From JBJXGF01 sp046153015 (GTDB lineage Bacteria; Actinomycetota; Acidimicrobiia; Acidimicrobiales; CAIXPF01): a stretch of DNA of 31,317 nt. A model generated the notes under the pieces. It did not search any database. It had not been told where the DNA came from and worked only from the letters and a program-made list of their open reading frames with translations. Position 1 is the stretch's first letter. Every line of letters starts with the position of its first letter. The stretch covers positions 1 through 31,317 of the forward strand of contig JBJXGF010000353.1 in assembly GCA_046153015.1 (NCBI GenBank). The letters are read 5' to 3'. This document shows positions 30,843 to 31,317 of the stretch, piece by piece. Both the position numbers and the translations under genes were made by a program.

Positions 30843-31317
30843 GCGCCCGGCGGCGCCAGCCGGCCCGACACCGCCTCGGCGGCGGCCACGCCCGAGAGGT
30901 AGGCGCCCTCCACCTTCGGCCCGGCGTAGGCGTCGCCGGCGAGCACCACCGGGTGCGGGCCGGGGACGGCCACGCAGCACGGTTCGGGCCAGACCTCACG
31001 CGGACCGGAGCGCCGCCACCGCTCGAGCTCGGCCCGCACCACCGACGCGTCGCCCAGCCACTCCCGGCCGAGCTCGAGCAGGTCGGCCAGCACCGTGGCC
31101 GGGTCGTCGTCGAAGCGCTCGGCCGAGAGCTGGTGGCCGGCGTGCAGGGTGATCGCCGGCGCGCCGGAGATGCCCTTCGCCTGGTTGTCGGCCACGAACG
31201 AGAACGGGCCCTCGTCGAGCTGACGCGCCCCCGGCGGCGGGATGGCGGAGGGGCGGTCGAGCTCGGCCAGCACCGCGAGGCACGAGTGGTAGCCGATCCG
31301 GTCGAGCTCGGCCGCCA
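30839..31317 (-). CDS. Renalase-like FAD-dependent oxidoreductase, C-terminal part (cut by window edge)
   Basis: About 159 C-terminal residues of an NAD(P)/FAD-dependent amine-oxidase-type flavoprotein; the frame stays open to the right edge, so the N-terminal FAD-binding domain lies outside. The GTG at 31273 is internal, since conserved-looking sequence (ELDRIGYHSCLAVL) continues upstream of it. Visible family features are ADNQAKGISG, ITLHAGHQLS, the RWRRSGPR strand, and the closing FAD-contact block LAGDAYAGPKVEGAYLSGVAAAE. Renalase-like bacterial proteins oxidise dihydro-nicotinamide isomers or amines; the substrate here is open. The end overlaps the DUF2007-like gene by 4 bp. Confidence 0.8.
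   Translation of the reverse strand, partial: AAELDRIGYHSCLAVLAELDRPSAIPPPGARQLDEGPFSFVADNQAKGISGAPAITLHAGHQLSAERFDDDPATVLADLLELGREWLGDASVVRAELERWRRSGPREVWPEPCCVAVPGPHPVVLAGDAYAGPKVEGAYLSGVAAAEAVSGRLAPPGA

Overview
The window is very GC-rich and gene-dense. Many genes start with GTG, several neighbours overlap as GTGA or TGATG, and terminators are long GC stems without a U tract. The gene mix includes tandem branched-chain-amino-acid-type binding lipoproteins, three CaiB/BaiF CoA transferases, two luciferase-like (probably F420-dependent) oxidoreductases, a mycobacterial-type SerC and a DUF4404 protein. Together these point to an actinomycete, possibly of class Acidimicrobiia. The class is an inference from gene content; there is no rRNA or marker gene here. 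I see no tRNA, rRNA, CRISPR array, insertion sequence or phage gene.

Layout. 1-3355 (+): end of one and two complete tandem solute-binding lipoproteins, each followed by a GC hairpin. 3425-5887 (-): coupled operon of a cupin-like protein, an MFS permease and an FKBP peptidyl-prolyl isomerase. 6079-7935 (+): STAS anti-sigma-antagonist-like protein and a DHA2 drug-efflux permease. 8006-11393 (+): two LLM oxidoreductases, a beta-hydroxyacid dehydrogenase and DUF4404. 11394-11626: gene-free, holding a 117-bp element closed by 17-bp inverted repeats. 11627-12271 (+): Gmad2 lipoprotein. 12289-14651 (-): CaiB transferase plus nitronate monooxygenase. 14890-16278 (+): beta-helix lipoprotein behind a recognisable promoter overlapped by an operator-like palindrome. 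16368-16916 (-): Dps. 17040-21443 (+): arginine deiminase, a FIST sensor protein and a coupled PAS-GGDEF-EAL protein. 21397-25207 (-): MFS permease and two CaiB transferases. 25247-27130 (-): hemolysin III family protein and SerC. 27185-30842 (+): class I aminotransferase, S9 peptidase and DUF2007-like membrane protein, joined by GTGA overlaps. 30839-31317 (-): end of a renalase-like flavoprotein.

How the genes fit together. Much of the content looks like uptake and CoA-dependent catabolism of organic acids or xenobiotics: binding proteins, permeases, CoA transferases, nitronate monooxygenase, LLM oxidoreductases and a hydroxyacid dehydrogenase. None of the substrates can be read from sequence. 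A second theme is signalling and stress: STAS, Dps, arginine deiminase, FIST and c-di-GMP turnover. The FIST/c-di-GMP pair is the clearest signalling unit.

The least ordinary features are three. Short tandem duplications (12-25 bp) recur through the window, several of them on or beside stop codons. An inverted-repeat-bounded intergenic element lies at 11436-11552. Two CaiB copies of exactly 405 aa, about 9 kb apart, have different partner genes. I found no convincing evidence of a wholly new multi-gene system.
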